Counted from the first letter of the stretch, positions 9,780-23,136 are shown. The stretch: DNA of 64,000 nt from Nymphaea colorata (GCF_008831285.2 NC_045139.1:4314704-4378703), one strand, 5' to 3'. Translations and numbers: made by a program. Notes: generated from the sequence alone by a model not told the origin.

Positions 9780-11661
9780 CCTCTTTTGTCATATGACCTG
9801 TGAGGCTTGAAAATAACTCATCGTTCCTTACCATGCACAGTAGCTTTTAAAGGCTTAATCCTTTAGCTTCAAATTCCAATAGTCTAAAGGATCAAGGGCT
9901 AGACTTTCATGTTGTTTCTTATCTTCTTTGTTCTCTGCATGCCTTCTGTTCCCATTGAGCTTATCCTAAGCAACATACACGTTGATCAGCAAAGGTTCTG
10001 TCGACAATTAAGTTAATATAACTATGGGTGGCATTGGTTACTAAAGTAATCTTAAGATCGCTCTGAAACATAACATGATTATGATGTCTAGATATAAACG
10101 TTGAGACTTCTCAAAAACTTGGTATGTTGGCAATCAAATTTGATTGAACGTCATAAAACCAGAAGAACCAAAATCCCAAAATCAAAACCTAACCTTCAGA
10201 TTCCTACCAAAATATAAAGTTCCCATCTTAAGGGCCTAAGGTTGCTAGTGGATTAGATGAAGTTGGGGTATCTGACTGTGTAGGAGGAGATGGACTAGAA
10301 GAGTCTGCCTCATAAGAGGTATTCTTTAATTCCTGGAGAATTAATTTAACTAATTAGTTCCCTGACATGTTTCTCTGTTGTCGGGTGAGGTTACTACAAT
10401 AATCTTTGTCATACGATAATTGTTCTTCGATTCAAATTAACATTTTTTCTTCAATTTCTGGGGCAGCTATGGCATTTTTGAAGCTTTTCTCGTAACCTGC
10501 TCAATTCAGGAAGCTAATCTATTTGGGTTTCTTCCATAACTTTAGAGAAACTAAGAAGATCTTGTTTTTCATCTCGACCTTTCTTTCTCTTACCGTAGCT
10601 ATGGTTTACATAATATCCAAGGAACAGTTTATATTCGTTGCACTGGCAAATCCAATCGATGCATGAGGTTTTAAGTAAGGAAACCTACCTGCAATTTTCC
10701 TTTACCATTACTTTAATTTTGGATTGTTGTCACTCTAAAATCTTGTTGGCAAATAAAAAGAAAGCTTTATTTCTATTAGCATTTTACCTTTGTCTGACAA
10801 TGGTGATTCCTGTTAAAAAGATTTTCCCTTCTTCCTGGCACACCTTCTAAAGGTGCACCTATTTATGTGATTCTTGATTTCATTGGGTCTATTGTTGCGC
10901 ACAATTTAATTTAGTGCACTGCTTGTCTCATGCATTGTTGAAATAATATTGAACTTGGTTGTGTATTGATACAGAATCTCGTCATTGATCCAAGCTCCAT
11001 GTCGACCTGCCCTAATAGGATAGAGTCTATTAACTATTGGAGAGTTCTTCGTACACGTGCATAGCTTTGGTTTTCCTTTCGAATTTGAATTAAACAATAG
11101 ATAGTTGCATGCCTTCGGAATACAAGAAATTTTCCTTTGTTATATGGTCATTTGTTACAGCCTAGGCTCCAAAATACCGGCGTTACACTTTATATTGTTT
11201 ATTTTCATTTTTAATCAGTTAATTGTATATATGTTGGAATGTTCTGAACATTTAGCTTTTAATTCATTTCATCTGACAGCTTAGTACATCCAATATTCTG
11301 GAATGTTTAATTACTTTACCTCCATGTTTTATATGTGGGTCACTTCTGCCTGGTACCATCGTGCAACTGGCGGGTCATAGCTCGGGTTCCATCCAGTACT
11401 TGTATGATATGGCTTTCCATTACTTTAATCTTTTAGCATGCTGTCTTCATACTTAACGTAGTTTAACCATTGCTGCTTTATCTGAGGATGTAAACCAAAT
11501 CCCCATCACATGCTTTTAAGTTCTTTCTCTCTTTATCTACCTATAGATATATATCCTTTTTGTCTTTGAACATAGGAGTGTGCATCCATGTGCTTTGTGG
11601 CTTATTTCAGCATAATACGTATAACTCTGAATGGGTCTGTACAAAATTATAACACATACAA
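9780..11661. other. Unassigned intron-like DNA
   Basis: T-rich DNA without recognisable exons or terminal repeats. It could be intronic to the long transcript starting near 7.24 kb, but nothing in the sequence proves this. Confidence 0.4.

Positions 11662-11700
<39 letters not shown>
11662..11700. repeat. (TA)n(TG)n compound microsatellite
   Basis: A TA run of about seven units passes directly into a TG run of about thirteen units. Confidence 0.95.
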
Positions 11701-11959
11701 AATGATAACTCTCGCAATAAGTCATGCAACCATTTTAGGACCGTCCATATCAAGTAGATGGATTGAGAGGAGAACAAGGAATAATGTTAGATGATAAAAA
11801 TACTGTCACTTTTTTCTCATTGTTTTTTTCTTAATCATCCATCACGTTAGATCAGACAGTCCTTGTTAGATGGCTGGGTGATTTTAAAAAGTTAGAGCCA
11901 CCATTTAATTTTTCTCTATAATTATATATACACACAGACTCACACGCTTGCACACACAC

Positions 11960-11961
<2 letters not shown>

Positions 11962-12034
<73 letters not shown>
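11962..12034. repeat. Long (TA)n microsatellite
   Basis: About 36 uninterrupted TA units preceded by short CA runs. It explains the Tyr/Ile frame on the minus strand. Confidence 0.95.
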
Positions 12035-12040
<6 letters not shown>

Positions 12041-13920
12041 TTAAGCTAAGGTAGGCTTTAAAATTTTAAAAAATTTAATTTATACTCCTAAATTACAGGA
12101 TCTATTTGGTACACTAAATGTGCTTGAAAGTCGAGAATAGGGTGGCCTACATGCCAAGGGACAGTCTCAGACAGATAGTTTCTATGGGGTAAGAAAAGAC
12201 TCTAATTAATGATCTTGACTTTTATGTGCTTCATCATTTATGACGTCTTAAAAACTTTTATTGCCAACTTATGCTATTTGAGCCATCTATCAATGTTTTG
12301 CCTCTATAGGATACTTGTACTATTGAAAATGTCTAATTTACTAGATGCTCCTCATTATATAGTCAATGACAAGCACCAACGTTCATTATCAATTGAAAGA
12401 ACATTAATCCGGATTGTGTTTTTTAATGGAAACATATATGTTTCTAAATATTTTCATGTCCAAAAAACAAATGGGCTGTTGCATTTTTAGAGGCCAAAAT
12501 CTACTCACATGTTCATATATAGTTTTGCGATGTCTTTTCTTAGATGTTCAGCTGTAACTTGATGTGTGTTGTGCGAGAGAGTTAATATGATCGTAAATGT
12601 GCTTCTTATATGATGATATCTAAAACCTATTTTCTAGAGATTGAAACCTATCAGAAATTAACATTTCTTGGTTTTATCAGTATGATGCTTTCATCTTGCT
12701 TGCATTTTCCATGAGTATTCTCCTAAAATGTCTAACTTTTGCACCATTTTTTGGTACAAATTAATATTCTTATAAATGTTTTCATGACTAAAATATTTTG
12801 TCGATATTTAACCTTATGCATTTGATTTTTTGTCTTGGTTTGCATGCTCTTTTACACTTTTCTCTTGTTGTTTCATTGTGTTTACTTTCTTCAAACATTG
12901 GAGTTAACTTGATGACTTCATGACCATTATGGTAGCTCTTTTTCTTAGCTTTGTCTGTTCTTTTAGCTTGGTTCATGATCGAAGGAAACCATTTTTAGGT
13001 TTACTATTATACTGTAGTTCTCTGAAATGAAAGGCTAGAGTCTCAATGGTTATCGGATGAGTCAAAAGTATAACAAGTAGTGGGATAAAAAGCAGGCCTC
13101 ATTGGATGGCCAAAAGTGTGACTTTTTCTACCAAAGGTGGTGTCCAGGTTCTTGGCACACGCCAACTCAAAAGTTGATGAACTTGAAAAATGGTAGAAGT
13201 TGTGGCTTGGAACTATCTAAGAGTGTAGAGCTCATCTACAACTGAAACACAATTGCCACATACGTGCTTTTCCACCTCATTGGTTTGGACATGAGGATGA
13301 AGATCTCTTGTGATTATGCTTCCTTTCTTCCTTTCATTCCATGCATGATTATTGGGTCAAGAAAAGAAATGATAATACATTATTAGTTGAATGTTTTTTT
13401 AAGCCTGAAGTGTTTTTGAAGACAACAACAAACCAATTTCTAGCGAAAGTTGCTTCATTGAAGAGAACAAGAAGTTGGTGAAGCAATCTCCATTATTGTT
13501 TTTGCTATTGTTGGTGATGTTTTTGTTCTTATCAACATTGTTAATTGGCACTTTTGTTGTTATTATGATCATCATGATTATCATCATCATCAACAACATT
13601 AGTTTTGATGATACTTGATAGTAAAACCATATGAGAAATGAACCTTAGTTTTATCTTGAAAACAAGTTCTTCCAAACAAGTTTCAACTCTAAAACCAATG
13701 TTGCAAACCGCAACCTAAGCAATGGCTATTGGCTTGTATCTGCATGCTCACCCCTCTATTGAATAAAGTAAAAGAAGAAAAAAGGTGTTTTCTTTGTTAT
13801 TTTATTATTGAAAAGTTGTTTGAATGTGAATGTGAATCAGCCTCATACCAGCTAACATTTGAAAGGGTCTAAATCGGCCCTTGCCTCATTAATAGTGAGG
13901 GGTTGACATGAGGCATATTT
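12035..13920. other. Unassigned intron-like DNA
   Basis: AT-rich sequence with no supported gene. ORFs at 12209-12490 and 12788-12976 have no recognisable domain. Confidence 0.4.
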
Positions 13921-15730
13921 GCTGATATAGGTGAACACCCACTGATGCTAAGGACATTGGTTAAACCTAGCTTCGTGACATGGTGAGTGTTGGTGTATTT
14001 GTTATTTTTGTTCATGATTTAGTTTGGTTTTTGTTGAGGATGAATATGATTTTCGTAATGTCTCTTTCACAAGAAAATGATGGAAAGTGGCGTCTTAATG
14101 GGGACCAGTATGAGAATATCTTGCCAAAATAATTAATAAATCTTTGAAGGCCATGAATTAATTAAGTGTTGGATAATGCCACTAAAGAAGAATTTGTTGT
14201 TCCTTTTATCCGATCCTTCACATTTTCTAAGAACAATTGTCTTTCTTGTCTTTCATCAGTACTAGGTGTTATTCTTTTATGTTTGAATCTTCAACAACAC
14301 ATTGAATCTTGCACAAGCTTTTATATTTGAAATCAAAGGACGGACAACCATATGGTGATAGAGAGATCAAGTTGAAGTAGCACCCTAAAGTTGGTTGACT
14401 TGGAAGTCGACAGTCATTGTTGTTTGATCGTTGTTAACTTTTAGTATCACTTTTTTTTATTGAGTTGTGTGGTTTGAACTTTTTCTTTTGCTTTTTGTTT
14501 GGTCATGATTACCTGTTATTCACTGCAACTTGCAAAGTATGTCATATGAAATGGGATTTGGATGAGGTGCCATCAATTTGTAGGAGGACCAAAATTGGGT
14601 ATGTAATGCACAATTGAACCAATTAGTTGCTATATTGTTTGATATTTTTTACAACAATCAACGTATGTAAGTAGAAATCGATTGGCAAACAAGCAGAAAT
14701 TGTAAGCAGAAATCAATTTTGCATGAATGTTAGTAGTGAAAAGCTTGCCTTAACACTCGCTTGGTCTGCTTTATTTTGGGCTACACCCAGTTACGTGGCC
14801 AAGCGGAAATAGTAACTTAATTTCTTTTCTCCATCCTCCTCTTTCTTGCTGCTACTACTACTACTACTTTTACCTTTTGCTTATTATATTTCTTCGTTCT
14901 TTCCATTTTCATTCTTCTTCTTCTTCTAGGTCATTTTGTTTCTTTCATATGTCATTTTTTGTCTACCAAAGCCCTTCTTAATCTCCCTCATAGGTCTTTT
15001 CTTATGTCCATTGCCTAGGCATGCCTTGCACTTTTGAATGTTGAAGCTGCAAGATTGTGGAGACACCGGTATTTCGACCTATTCCTGATTGTAAGAGAAA
15101 CACTAACCAATGGATACTATCGTATATTGGTTAGTTAATGAAACTCTGGTTCTATATGTTTGACTTATTTAAGCCTGTGCATTATAGTTCCTAGGATATA
15201 TATAAAACTACCCTACTTAGAAATCTCTACTTGTTAATCAGAAACTTGCATTATATTGGTCCTACCTCATGTTTCCTTCACAAATTTGATGATGGTAGAT
15301 AATTGTGTGCTTTACATTTGGTATTCCATATATTGTACGCTAACTTATTAAATGAGATGAACTTTACAATTCATTCACTTTTTCCTTTTGTCTTTTTTGC
15401 AAACTTTTCATGACTGATTGCATCCTTAGTGTATCTGGTAGCTAAGGACCCTGACACATTCACTAGGGAATCATGTCATAATATCTGGTACCTATCTTGA
15501 CGCTAAAATTCTGCTAACAAATTGTTGGAATGGGACATTTATGTGCCGCTGAGAATTTCATTTTAAGAAGCATTGTGCCTTCTATTACAATAGTTGCTAT
15601 GTTTGCATTTAGATTTCTTTTTGCTCCTTTGATACATGAAGTTGATGAGGAGCTTAATACAAATATAACAAAAAAAAGTCCTTTGGTACATGTGCATCTA
15701 TTCTTCTAATTGCTGATGTGATGTGTATTG
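13921..15730. repeat. Tandem duplication, unit A
   Basis: Ordered matches to unit B include GCTGATATAGGT (13921 and 15731), ATGTCTCTTTCACAAGAAAA with the following CCAGTATGAGAATATCTTGC (near 14060 and 15865), TATATTGGTTAGTTA (near 15124 and 16683), and the pair TTGGAATGGGACATTTATGT and TTGGAACAGGAAATTTATGT (near 15525 and 17670). The offset changes from about 1806 to 1559 to 2147 bp, so indels have accumulated. It is non-coding and well diverged, so it is an old direct duplication. Confidence 0.75.
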
Positions 15731-17870
15731 GCTGATATAGGTCAATACCCACACAACACCAGCTTTGACCAGCTTCCTAACATTCATGGTTGTCATTGAT
15801 GTTTTTGTCTATTGCTTTTGTTAATAATAGTTCCTTTTTTTTAGGATGGATATGGTTTATATAATGTCTCTTTCACAAGAAAAGAGTAGAAAGTGGTGTC
15901 TTCACAGGGACCAGTATGAGAATATCTTGCCAAATGATCAACAAATCTTTGAAGGTTATGTAATCGATAAATCTTTGGTGGTCATGAATATAGTGTTGGG
16001 TAACATAAAAAAAAAAAAAAAAGAATTTTGTTGTTCCTTCACCTTTCTGAAGAACAATGGAATCTTTCTTGTCTTCCACTAATAGATGCTATTCCATTAT
16101 GTTTGAATCAGTGTGTGTTCTGATGTTGTACAACAATCAATAAATAAAAGCAGAAGTTATTTTGGTAGACAAATCATGATAACTAATATGGAGCCCAGTT
16201 TCATTTGGATTTTCGATGTACTCAACATGGTTCACAAGAAACTATTTAGAATATATACATCGCATTTGATATTATTGGCTTTTGTTGCTCTTGAAATGGT
16301 TTGATGCTAATCCTTGTTGGGTCTGTTTGAGTCTTAGTAGTCAAAAAAATGCCATGAAAGTTCTCTAGACAGCCACATTTTCAACTAGACTGAGCCACCA
16401 AGCAAACCAAGTGAAAAAGATGTCTTAAAATTCTTTTCCTTTTCATTTATTTTCTTCTTCTTCTACTTTTGTATTTCTCTACTTATGTTATTCTTTATCT
16501 TCTTCTAACTCTTCCTTTTTATTCTTTCATTTACTGTTTTTTGGCTTACCAAATCACTTCCTAAACTTCCTCCTTGGCCTTTTCAAAGTTCTTCCTAACT
16601 ACTACGGCTTTAGTATGAAGTCACATGAATAAGATGACCTATTGCTTGTTATACGTTGAAGACTGATCAACATGTCCTGTCCTATATTGGTTAGTTATTG
16701 AAACTGCAATTTTATATGTTTATCTGAAATAGTTGAGCTTGGCCCCATAGTTCCTGAGTTTATAAAGAGAAGCTGCCTTACTTTGGAAGATGTACTTATT
16801 AAACAAAAACTAAAATTTTTTAGTCTTTACAGTCTTACCATATGTTTCCTTTGTGAATTTGATGATAAATAACTGCGTGCACGACATTTTATACTCTATA
16901 TAGTGTACTTTACCTTACTAAATAAGATCCATTAGAGGTGGTCTTTCCATTATATAACTTTAGTATTCATTATTCTTTCACTAGTGTATTCAGATTCTTA
17001 TTTTCCTTTAGTATTGGATATACAAAACTGATGAACTGTAATTGATGGCTATGATGGCTCAAGCTAGCTGTATTTGATGTTTGATTTTGCATTGTAGATT
17101 TGCTTTACATTTTATTTTTGGTTGTTTCCAATCCAGTTAGGAAGGGGATAAATGGGGAATCTCAATTAGTATATCTATAGATTTATTGTTCTCCTTTGGT
17201 TTAGTTAGTCTTTATAACCTGATGTTATATTTAAAAGCCAAGGTTAGTGTACATTTTAAGGGATAAGGGGGAATCTCAATGAGTACATCTATGGATTATT
17301 CTTTTCTATGGTTCAATTAGTTTTTCCATATGCTAATGTTATATTGAAAAAGCCAAGATTAGTCAATCGGTTTTCTATAACCTAATGTTATGTTCAGAAG
17401 CCAACATGATGATCCTTTCGGAGCTCGACATTTTCTCATATTACAAAAATTGACTCGTGCATTATTGATACAATCTTTTAACCGCTGATGTTAGAAAGTC
17501 ATGTGTCTTCACATAGAGAAAGAATGGAGCTAATCATTTCAGGTATCCAGTATAAATGAAATATGGCTTCTATGCAGTATCAGTACTTGCAAAAATGAAA
17601 TGTATAGGGAATCATGTTTTGGCATATATTGCCTGTCTTGACAAGGAAATTTTCTGTTCAAATTAAACTGTTGGAACAGGAAATTTATGTGCCACTGAAC
17701 TTCTTTTAGGATGGCATTGTACCCTTTGCTATAATATTTGCTACCTTTGCATTTATTTTTCCTTTTGCTGCTTCAGTTCATGAATTTTGATTACAAGCTC
17801 AATACTAATATGCAAAAAACGTGCAAAAAAATGAATCCTTTATTTGGTTATACTTTGTCAACTTATATCT
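15731..17870. repeat. Tandem duplication, unit B
   Basis: Second copy of the duplicated block. It carries an open frame at 15846-16009 (MDMVYIMSLSQEKSRKW...) preceded by a T-rich tract and AG like a splice acceptor. The matching frame in unit A is cut by a stop at the corresponding place. The peptide is not recognised, so coding status is doubtful. Unit B is longer because of the minisatellite at 17157-17410. Confidence 0.7.
17157..17410. repeat. 114-bp minisatellite, about 2.3 copies
   Basis: Copies start at GAATCTCAATTAGTATATCT (17157) and GAATCTCAATGAGTACATCT (17271), period 114 bp. Each ends with an AAGCCAAG(G/A)TTAGT block, and a partial third copy carries ATAACCTAATGTTAT. It accounts for much of the extra length of unit B. 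Confidence 0.75.
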
Positions 17871-19397
17871 TATCACTGGCTATTCTTGCGACCTTTTAGT
17901 TCTTCCTATTCACTTGTTACTTGTTTTTGTAGCAAAGTGGATCATGATAGAGAAAGTACACAAACTAGATGATGCACATGTATGATTCATTCTTCAGGTT
18001 GGGAGAACGAATAAGGCATCTTCATCTTGCTGTTCTTTGTCTTTTGTGCCTGTCATTGAATAATACAGATAGACTTTTCTCCCATTCTTTGATCAGGAAT
18101 ATGATGCGTATTGCATTTTTTGTTTTGCTCCCTTGGATTGGTAGCGGTTGGTATTTCCTTCTCAGCATCACCAAATAGATCTGATGCTCTCTCTTTATTG
18201 TCCAGTAACTTATATTCAACAAAATCTAGAAAATTTTTCATTTCTGTACACCTGCAATATTGTTTTACTGTTTTTATAAATGCTATATGACTAGCGTATT
18301 GGAGAAATCGTATGTCTTTTCTCTTCACATGAGTGTGTGTGGTCACAAATGCACACACATTAACCACCTATGGAGTGACTCAATTGTGACTTGGTAAATA
18401 TAACAGCTTGCTCATATTTATGATGCTTTTGTTCTCTTTCTTTCATAAAACTAGCCATATAGAAGTTCCATAAATCTTTCCCAAACTTGGGGGCATGTTC
18501 ATGGAACAGTTATAAACTGTGCTCATTATAAAATGGCCCCACATGGATGGTTTTCTAGAAACTAAAACTTTGGTTTGCTCTATTAAGATGCATGTATAGG
18601 CTCCCTAAGGATTTGAAAGCACTCGCTGAACTCCAAATATCTATAATTGTTTTAGCTCCAAAAGTTGTTCATCGTCAAGAACGTTTGGCTTGTATACTGG
18701 CAGGATGGTTTTTTGCTCGTAATTATCCATGGATGTCATCTGTTGCTGGCTGCTTTTTCAGAAATCCAACTTCATGAATAATGTTTGAATGTCCAGAGCT
18801 GTATGTCTCGAAAAAAGTTGAATCAGATGTGTGGATGTGATTTATGTCCTTCGATCATGTTTCTAAAAATTATGAAACATTGGTTGTGATTCGCTGTAAT
18901 AAAAAATTCGATCTACCTTTGACTGATTCTTCGGTACAGGAGATAAATTTGGGCATTTGATTCTCCCGTACAATTAGATTTAAAAAAAGCAACTGAATGT
19001 TGGAATGGCAGAATCCATAAACCCTTTATGTGTGTTTCTGTGGTTGTAATCACGTGTTCATTGTAATTCAATGATTTTCTTTTGGTAATGAGAAATTAAA
19101 TGTTTTAATTTTGATGTATATGGTAAGAATTATAAGAAATTGGACATGATGTTTCACTATTTATACATGAATATGGTTCGTGTTTCAGTATATTAGACAC
19201 AGTATGGGCCGTCGTTTGTATCTATCTCTGTGCTCCGGTGCTTAGTCGAACGAGATGAAGTACGACAGAGTCCATGTAAGAAATTTTAGTTTCCACTTGC
19301 TTCAAGTGTTGTACCGGTTTAGAATTCTCTGTGCCATTGGTCTTCTTTTTTTTTTTTATGCTTCCTATTTGATGTTTCCTCTCTTCTTTTTCCAAAA

Positions 19398-19494
19398 GGA
19401 AATATCATCTGAGAGTGTTTCCAGCTGCTGAAGAGGAAACAGACCCAGTTAATCTCAGTTTAACGGAAGCAATATCTTCATTGATTGAGTGAAC
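19398..19494 (+). other. Coding-like segment, possible terminal exon
   Basis: After a pyrimidine-rich tract and a CAAAAG acceptor-like site, one frame reads KYHLRVFPAAEEETDPVNL and continues to a TGA at 19490-19492. The composition is protein-like, unlike the surrounding AT-rich DNA. No family was recognised and no upstream exon could be joined with confidence. It may be a gene-fragment relic. Confidence 0.25.
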
Positions 19495-19783
19495 AACATT
19501 TACTGTAATTTTGGCAGAAGCATTCGAGAAGCGACCTTAGCAGCTTATATGAAGACCAAGTTTTCCTTCTCTTCAATGCATAGCGTTGGAGATGTTCTTC
19601 AAGAAGTTCATGTATTTAGTTGTGTAGCAATTGTAACAACTTTAGTTCTTTCCCCTCTGTCGAAGCACAGTAGCATGCTTTGCAGGTCCTACAAGCCTAC
19701 CCAATGCTCTTTGCTTTTACAAGTTAAATAAGTATTCGGCTACTAAATCCGGCCGCATAATTTTTTAACTTATTGATTTTGGG

Positions 19784-19791
<8 letters not shown>

Positions 19792-19824
<33 letters not shown>
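19792..19824. repeat. (CT)n microsatellite
   Basis: About 16 CT units in non-coding DNA. Confidence 0.95.
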
Positions 19825-19825
<1 letters not shown>

Positions 19826-20157
19826 GTGATGTACTTCCCTTATTTTTTTCATTTTCTTAAACTGTAGTGCTTTGAAGTGTTGTACCTCAATACTATAATA
19901 GTTAGATGGAGTATCCTTTTGAACTCCCCTTTTTTCTTCTGTTTCATTTTCTAAGTGAGGAAGTGACATTTTAATTAGACTTAGTTGCATCTCAACAACT
20001 TAGGTGTCGAGGCTTGTGCATGCTTTGGCTTCTGGAAACGATTTACTATGGAAGCTTCATGTTTTCATTGCTTTCATGCCGCCAGGGAAAACCTGTTAGG
20101 TATGCAATACATACTACCAAGATTGTGATTGTGTGTGTTACAGTTAGCGAGTGACTC

Positions 20158-20188
<31 letters not shown>

Positions 20189-20454
20189 TTTTTATACGAG
20201 TCATGTGCACAGTTCTTAGATAAGAGTTTGTGAAATTAAATGCCAATTAAGTTTTTAAAAAAATAACACTACTAATATAATATAGCGTTTTCTTTTGTAT
20301 AACCAACAACTAAACCAGAAGGATCCCCTTGTTTGAAAAAATAATGCTGGGAAACCACAACTTTTTATTTTTATTTGGAAATTATCACCAGAAGTGTTGG
20401 TCTTGAAGTATAAACTATGGTCGATTTAGAACTTGGAGGAAAATATCGATTTAG

Positions 20455-20697
20455 AAACAAATTGCAGTTGCCAGTTGTGTGAGTGAATGGAGTATTTGTC
20501 TTGCTGGTCGGTTGGTACAGCAGAAAGAAACTTTTGAGCATAAAGAAACAACTATTCTTTCTAAAATTATAGCAAGAAAAAAACTCTTACGGACAATTGA
20601 ATTCTCTCAAAATATTGAAAGCCGTGGCTGGGATCGTCTTCTTGCTATGAATCGTCAAATCATCGATCAGACGCAAGGAAAAAGGGAGTGGTGATGT
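20455..20697 (+). other. Coding-like segment of unknown identity
   Basis: Open from a TAG at 20452 to TGA at 20695, about 80 codons with balanced composition, including SKIIARKKLLRTIEFSQNI and ending near DQTQGKREW. There is no ATG near the start, so it would have to be an internal or terminal exon, or a fragment. No domain is recognised. The basic C-terminal half suggests a soluble protein, but this is weak. Confidence 0.25.
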
Positions 20698-21439
20698 GAT
20701 TTGAGTTGTCAAATCATATGCAGTGAAGAGAAAAAAGTGGTGATGTTTGGAATGGTCACGTCATATGCAGGGTTTCACCTTAAAGAAAAGTACAGGACTC
20801 GAGCTCTTCCACAGGTCTGGATTATTTAATAAACTGATCATGGGGATCTGTGTTCTCTGTTGATTCTCTTTTCTTGATCCTTGCAAAGTGGACAGGCTTA
20901 AAACGATCACGCTTTGTCTCCCACTTCTCCTTCTCCTGACTCCCTTTTCTCCTCTCCTGAATATCAGTGACCATTTTCTTAGATATTAAAACATCATTTG
21001 GGTTGAGTTTGACCGTGAATCTAAAATGCGTGGTGATTTGAGATTCTTATTGAACATTCTTCCTATTCAACATTGAATTTATAATTTTTTAATATAAATT
21101 TTATGTTTTACATAGTGCATTTCTCAAGAACACACCTTTTTTTATGCAGCTTTGAATCTAATACTCAAGTGCAACCTTATAAAACCTTTTGCATCATTTG
21201 ACTTCATTAATCTTGGGTTTTTCCTTTGTGTTGTAATGAACTCAAGGCAGGGGGCAGAGGCAGAGGGCGTTATGGTTGGGGTGAGCGTAGAAAAAAAAAA
21301 TTATACTGAAAAAATTAACTTTTTTTAGTTTGACTCTACCCGTCACTCCTTTTGAGCCGACCCTAAAAAAGTAAGAGGGAAGCAAGTGAACGCGCAGGAA
21401 AGAGAATCATGGAAGTTATTATTTAGGCGTATGATTTTT
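20698..21439. other. Unassigned non-coding DNA
   Basis: No supported gene, RNA or transposon boundary. ATCATATGCAG-like blocks repeat near 20.71 and 20.76 kb. Confidence 0.4.
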
Positions 21440-21845
21440 GAGTTATGAGTCGTGCTTGAGCTCGGCCAGTTTAAGTTCTACTCGATTGTTAGATTGTTTG
21501 GCTTGAGTTCGAGTCAGGTTTTACAACGTTGGCTTGAACTTGACTTCATAGACCGAGTCGAAGCTCGTCCTTGATTCATTTAAGCTCGTTTAGCAATATA
21601 TATAAGATGACACGAATTTTTCTTAGGCTTGTTTAACCTAATCTACGGAATATAAAATGAGATAATAAATGTGCATTATATCGAGTTGAGTTGAGCTTAT
21701 TCGGATTGAGTCAAGGCAACTCAAACTAGACTGTTTATGAGCGTTCAATTTGTTCAGTGAAAGAGCAGATTCGAGCTAGAGTTTGAGCTGCCTTCAACAA
21801 GTTCTAGTTCAAGTTGCTCGGCTTGTTGTTCAGCTTTAGTTAGGG
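21440..21845. mobile_element. Diverged GAGCTCGAGC-type hAT MITE relic
   Basis: Repeated TTGAGCTCGG, GAGTCGAAGCTCG and GATTCGAGCTAGAG words match the terminal filling of the element at 1574-2051. The right end, reverse-complemented, reads CTAAAGCTGAACAACAAGCC, similar to that element's TAGGGCTATTCAACGAG end. No intact target duplication is visible, so the boundaries are approximate. Confidence 0.5.
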
Positions 21846-22717
21846 ATTTGTTGAAGATCAACCCATCTTGGGAGAGTGTTTAATCTTGTTGGCAGTAACA
21901 GGCGTTGAAGAAAATTTGTTCGAATCGACAACAAACTGATTCATTTCATTAGGCAGTGATCTAGGTGCCATATGTTATTCTTTCTTTAATTAGTTTAAAT
22001 TATCTTTTGTTTCTTTTTCGTTTATTTTTCAAAAATAAATATAATGACGTTAATTAATAATTCATAATTGTTTCAACTGAATCTCATTGTAACATGTTTG
22101 TAAGGATTGTTCAAGTTTGCAATGGCAAAAAACAAAAAAGAGAAACAAACCTAGAGAGAAAATGATACATCAATTCTAATAAATTAAGTGGGATAGGCGG
22201 AAGTCTGGAAGAAAAGCAATGTTAATTTTTTTTAGAAAAATTCAAGGAACCAAAAATTTTGAAGCTCTTGAGAGTCTGCTTGGATTTATTGAGACGTGAT
22301 TTTAAATGAAATTCTAGCCTTAATTTGTAGCCATTGGTTTTCGTGTTATTAATTAATTGACTCAAAAAAATTCTTAAAGCAGATTTAGTGTTGTGTTTTT
22401 TTTTTTCAAATTACTCCCTTTACTAAATTTTATTTCTTTTTTATTAAGAAATTCCACTTTTTCTTATAAGATGTTTGTCAAGAATGTTTGCATAAATTTG
22501 ACCATTTTCTGTTCTGCAAGTTTTCATTACGGCTAGGGTGTGTTTGATGCATCATACTTTCAGATCTTAGATCCTGGATTTCTTGTCTATATAGAAAGGA
22601 CAATTTAGATCCTCAAAATGTGGCAGCCATTACCTCAGATTTGAGGACTCATGAAAAAGTTGAGATCTTCAGTGTTTTCAAATCATCTCAAATCTTATAG
22701 ACAAAGCAAAGAACTTG
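21846..22717. other. Unassigned DNA with one possible MITE end
   Basis: Near 22,537 CTAGGGTGTGTTTGATGC resembles a Tourist terminus, but no partner end was found. The rest is AT-rich with no genes. Confidence 0.35.
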
Positions 22718-22920
22718 TGATGAAATTCTCTAAAATGTGGTAGTGAAGCACACGAGCTTGGGGAAACTTGTGCTTCAACTCTCACTCTGGTGATGAAATT
22801 CTCTAAAATGAAAATGAAAAACTAGATACACTTAAATGAAAAAAATAATGAAATGTGATGAAATTCTCTAAAATGAAAATGAAAAACTAAATACACTTAA
22901 ATGAAAAAAATAATGAAATG
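22718..22920. repeat. 65-bp tandem duplication with a partial third copy
   Basis: The unit starting TGATGAAATTCTCTAAAATG is present at 22791-22855 and 22856-22920 with a single visible difference. Its first 20 bases also occur alone at 22718-22737. Confidence 0.9.
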
Positions 22921-23064
22921 CAGCGCTTAATCAAGAAATTTCTACCTAAAAGAATGGAGAGATGGTATGTGTTTTGTTAAGGCCAAGGAGCATGACTTTG
23001 ATATTGCCCAAAGTTGGAAGACCATTTGCAAATATTTTATGTAAAGAATGTATAGAAAAGAAAA

Positions 23065-23136
23065 AGGTCCTACCGGGAGTCGAACCCAGGTCGCTGGATT
23101 CAAAGTCCAGAGTGCTAACCACTACACCATAGAACC
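23065..23136 (-). tRNA. tRNA-Gln (anticodon TTG)
   Basis: On the minus strand the 72-base sequence starts GGTTCTATGGTGTAGTGGTT (A-box region) and folds as a cloverleaf. Acceptor arms GGTTCTA and TAGGACC pair with one G-U. The anticodon stem CTGGA/TCCAG encloses CTTTGAA, giving TTG. The T arm contains GGTTCGACTCC (B box). CCA is not encoded, as expected for a nuclear gene. A T-rich stretch with a TTTTT run follows as the Pol III terminator. The sequence is identical to the copy at 26555-26626. Confidence 0.97.

Noticed and set aside
18592-18777. 61-residue ORF starting MYRLPKDLKALAELQ
   Set aside because: It has a true ATG and mildly protein-like sequence, but no recognised family, context or conserved neighbour supports it.
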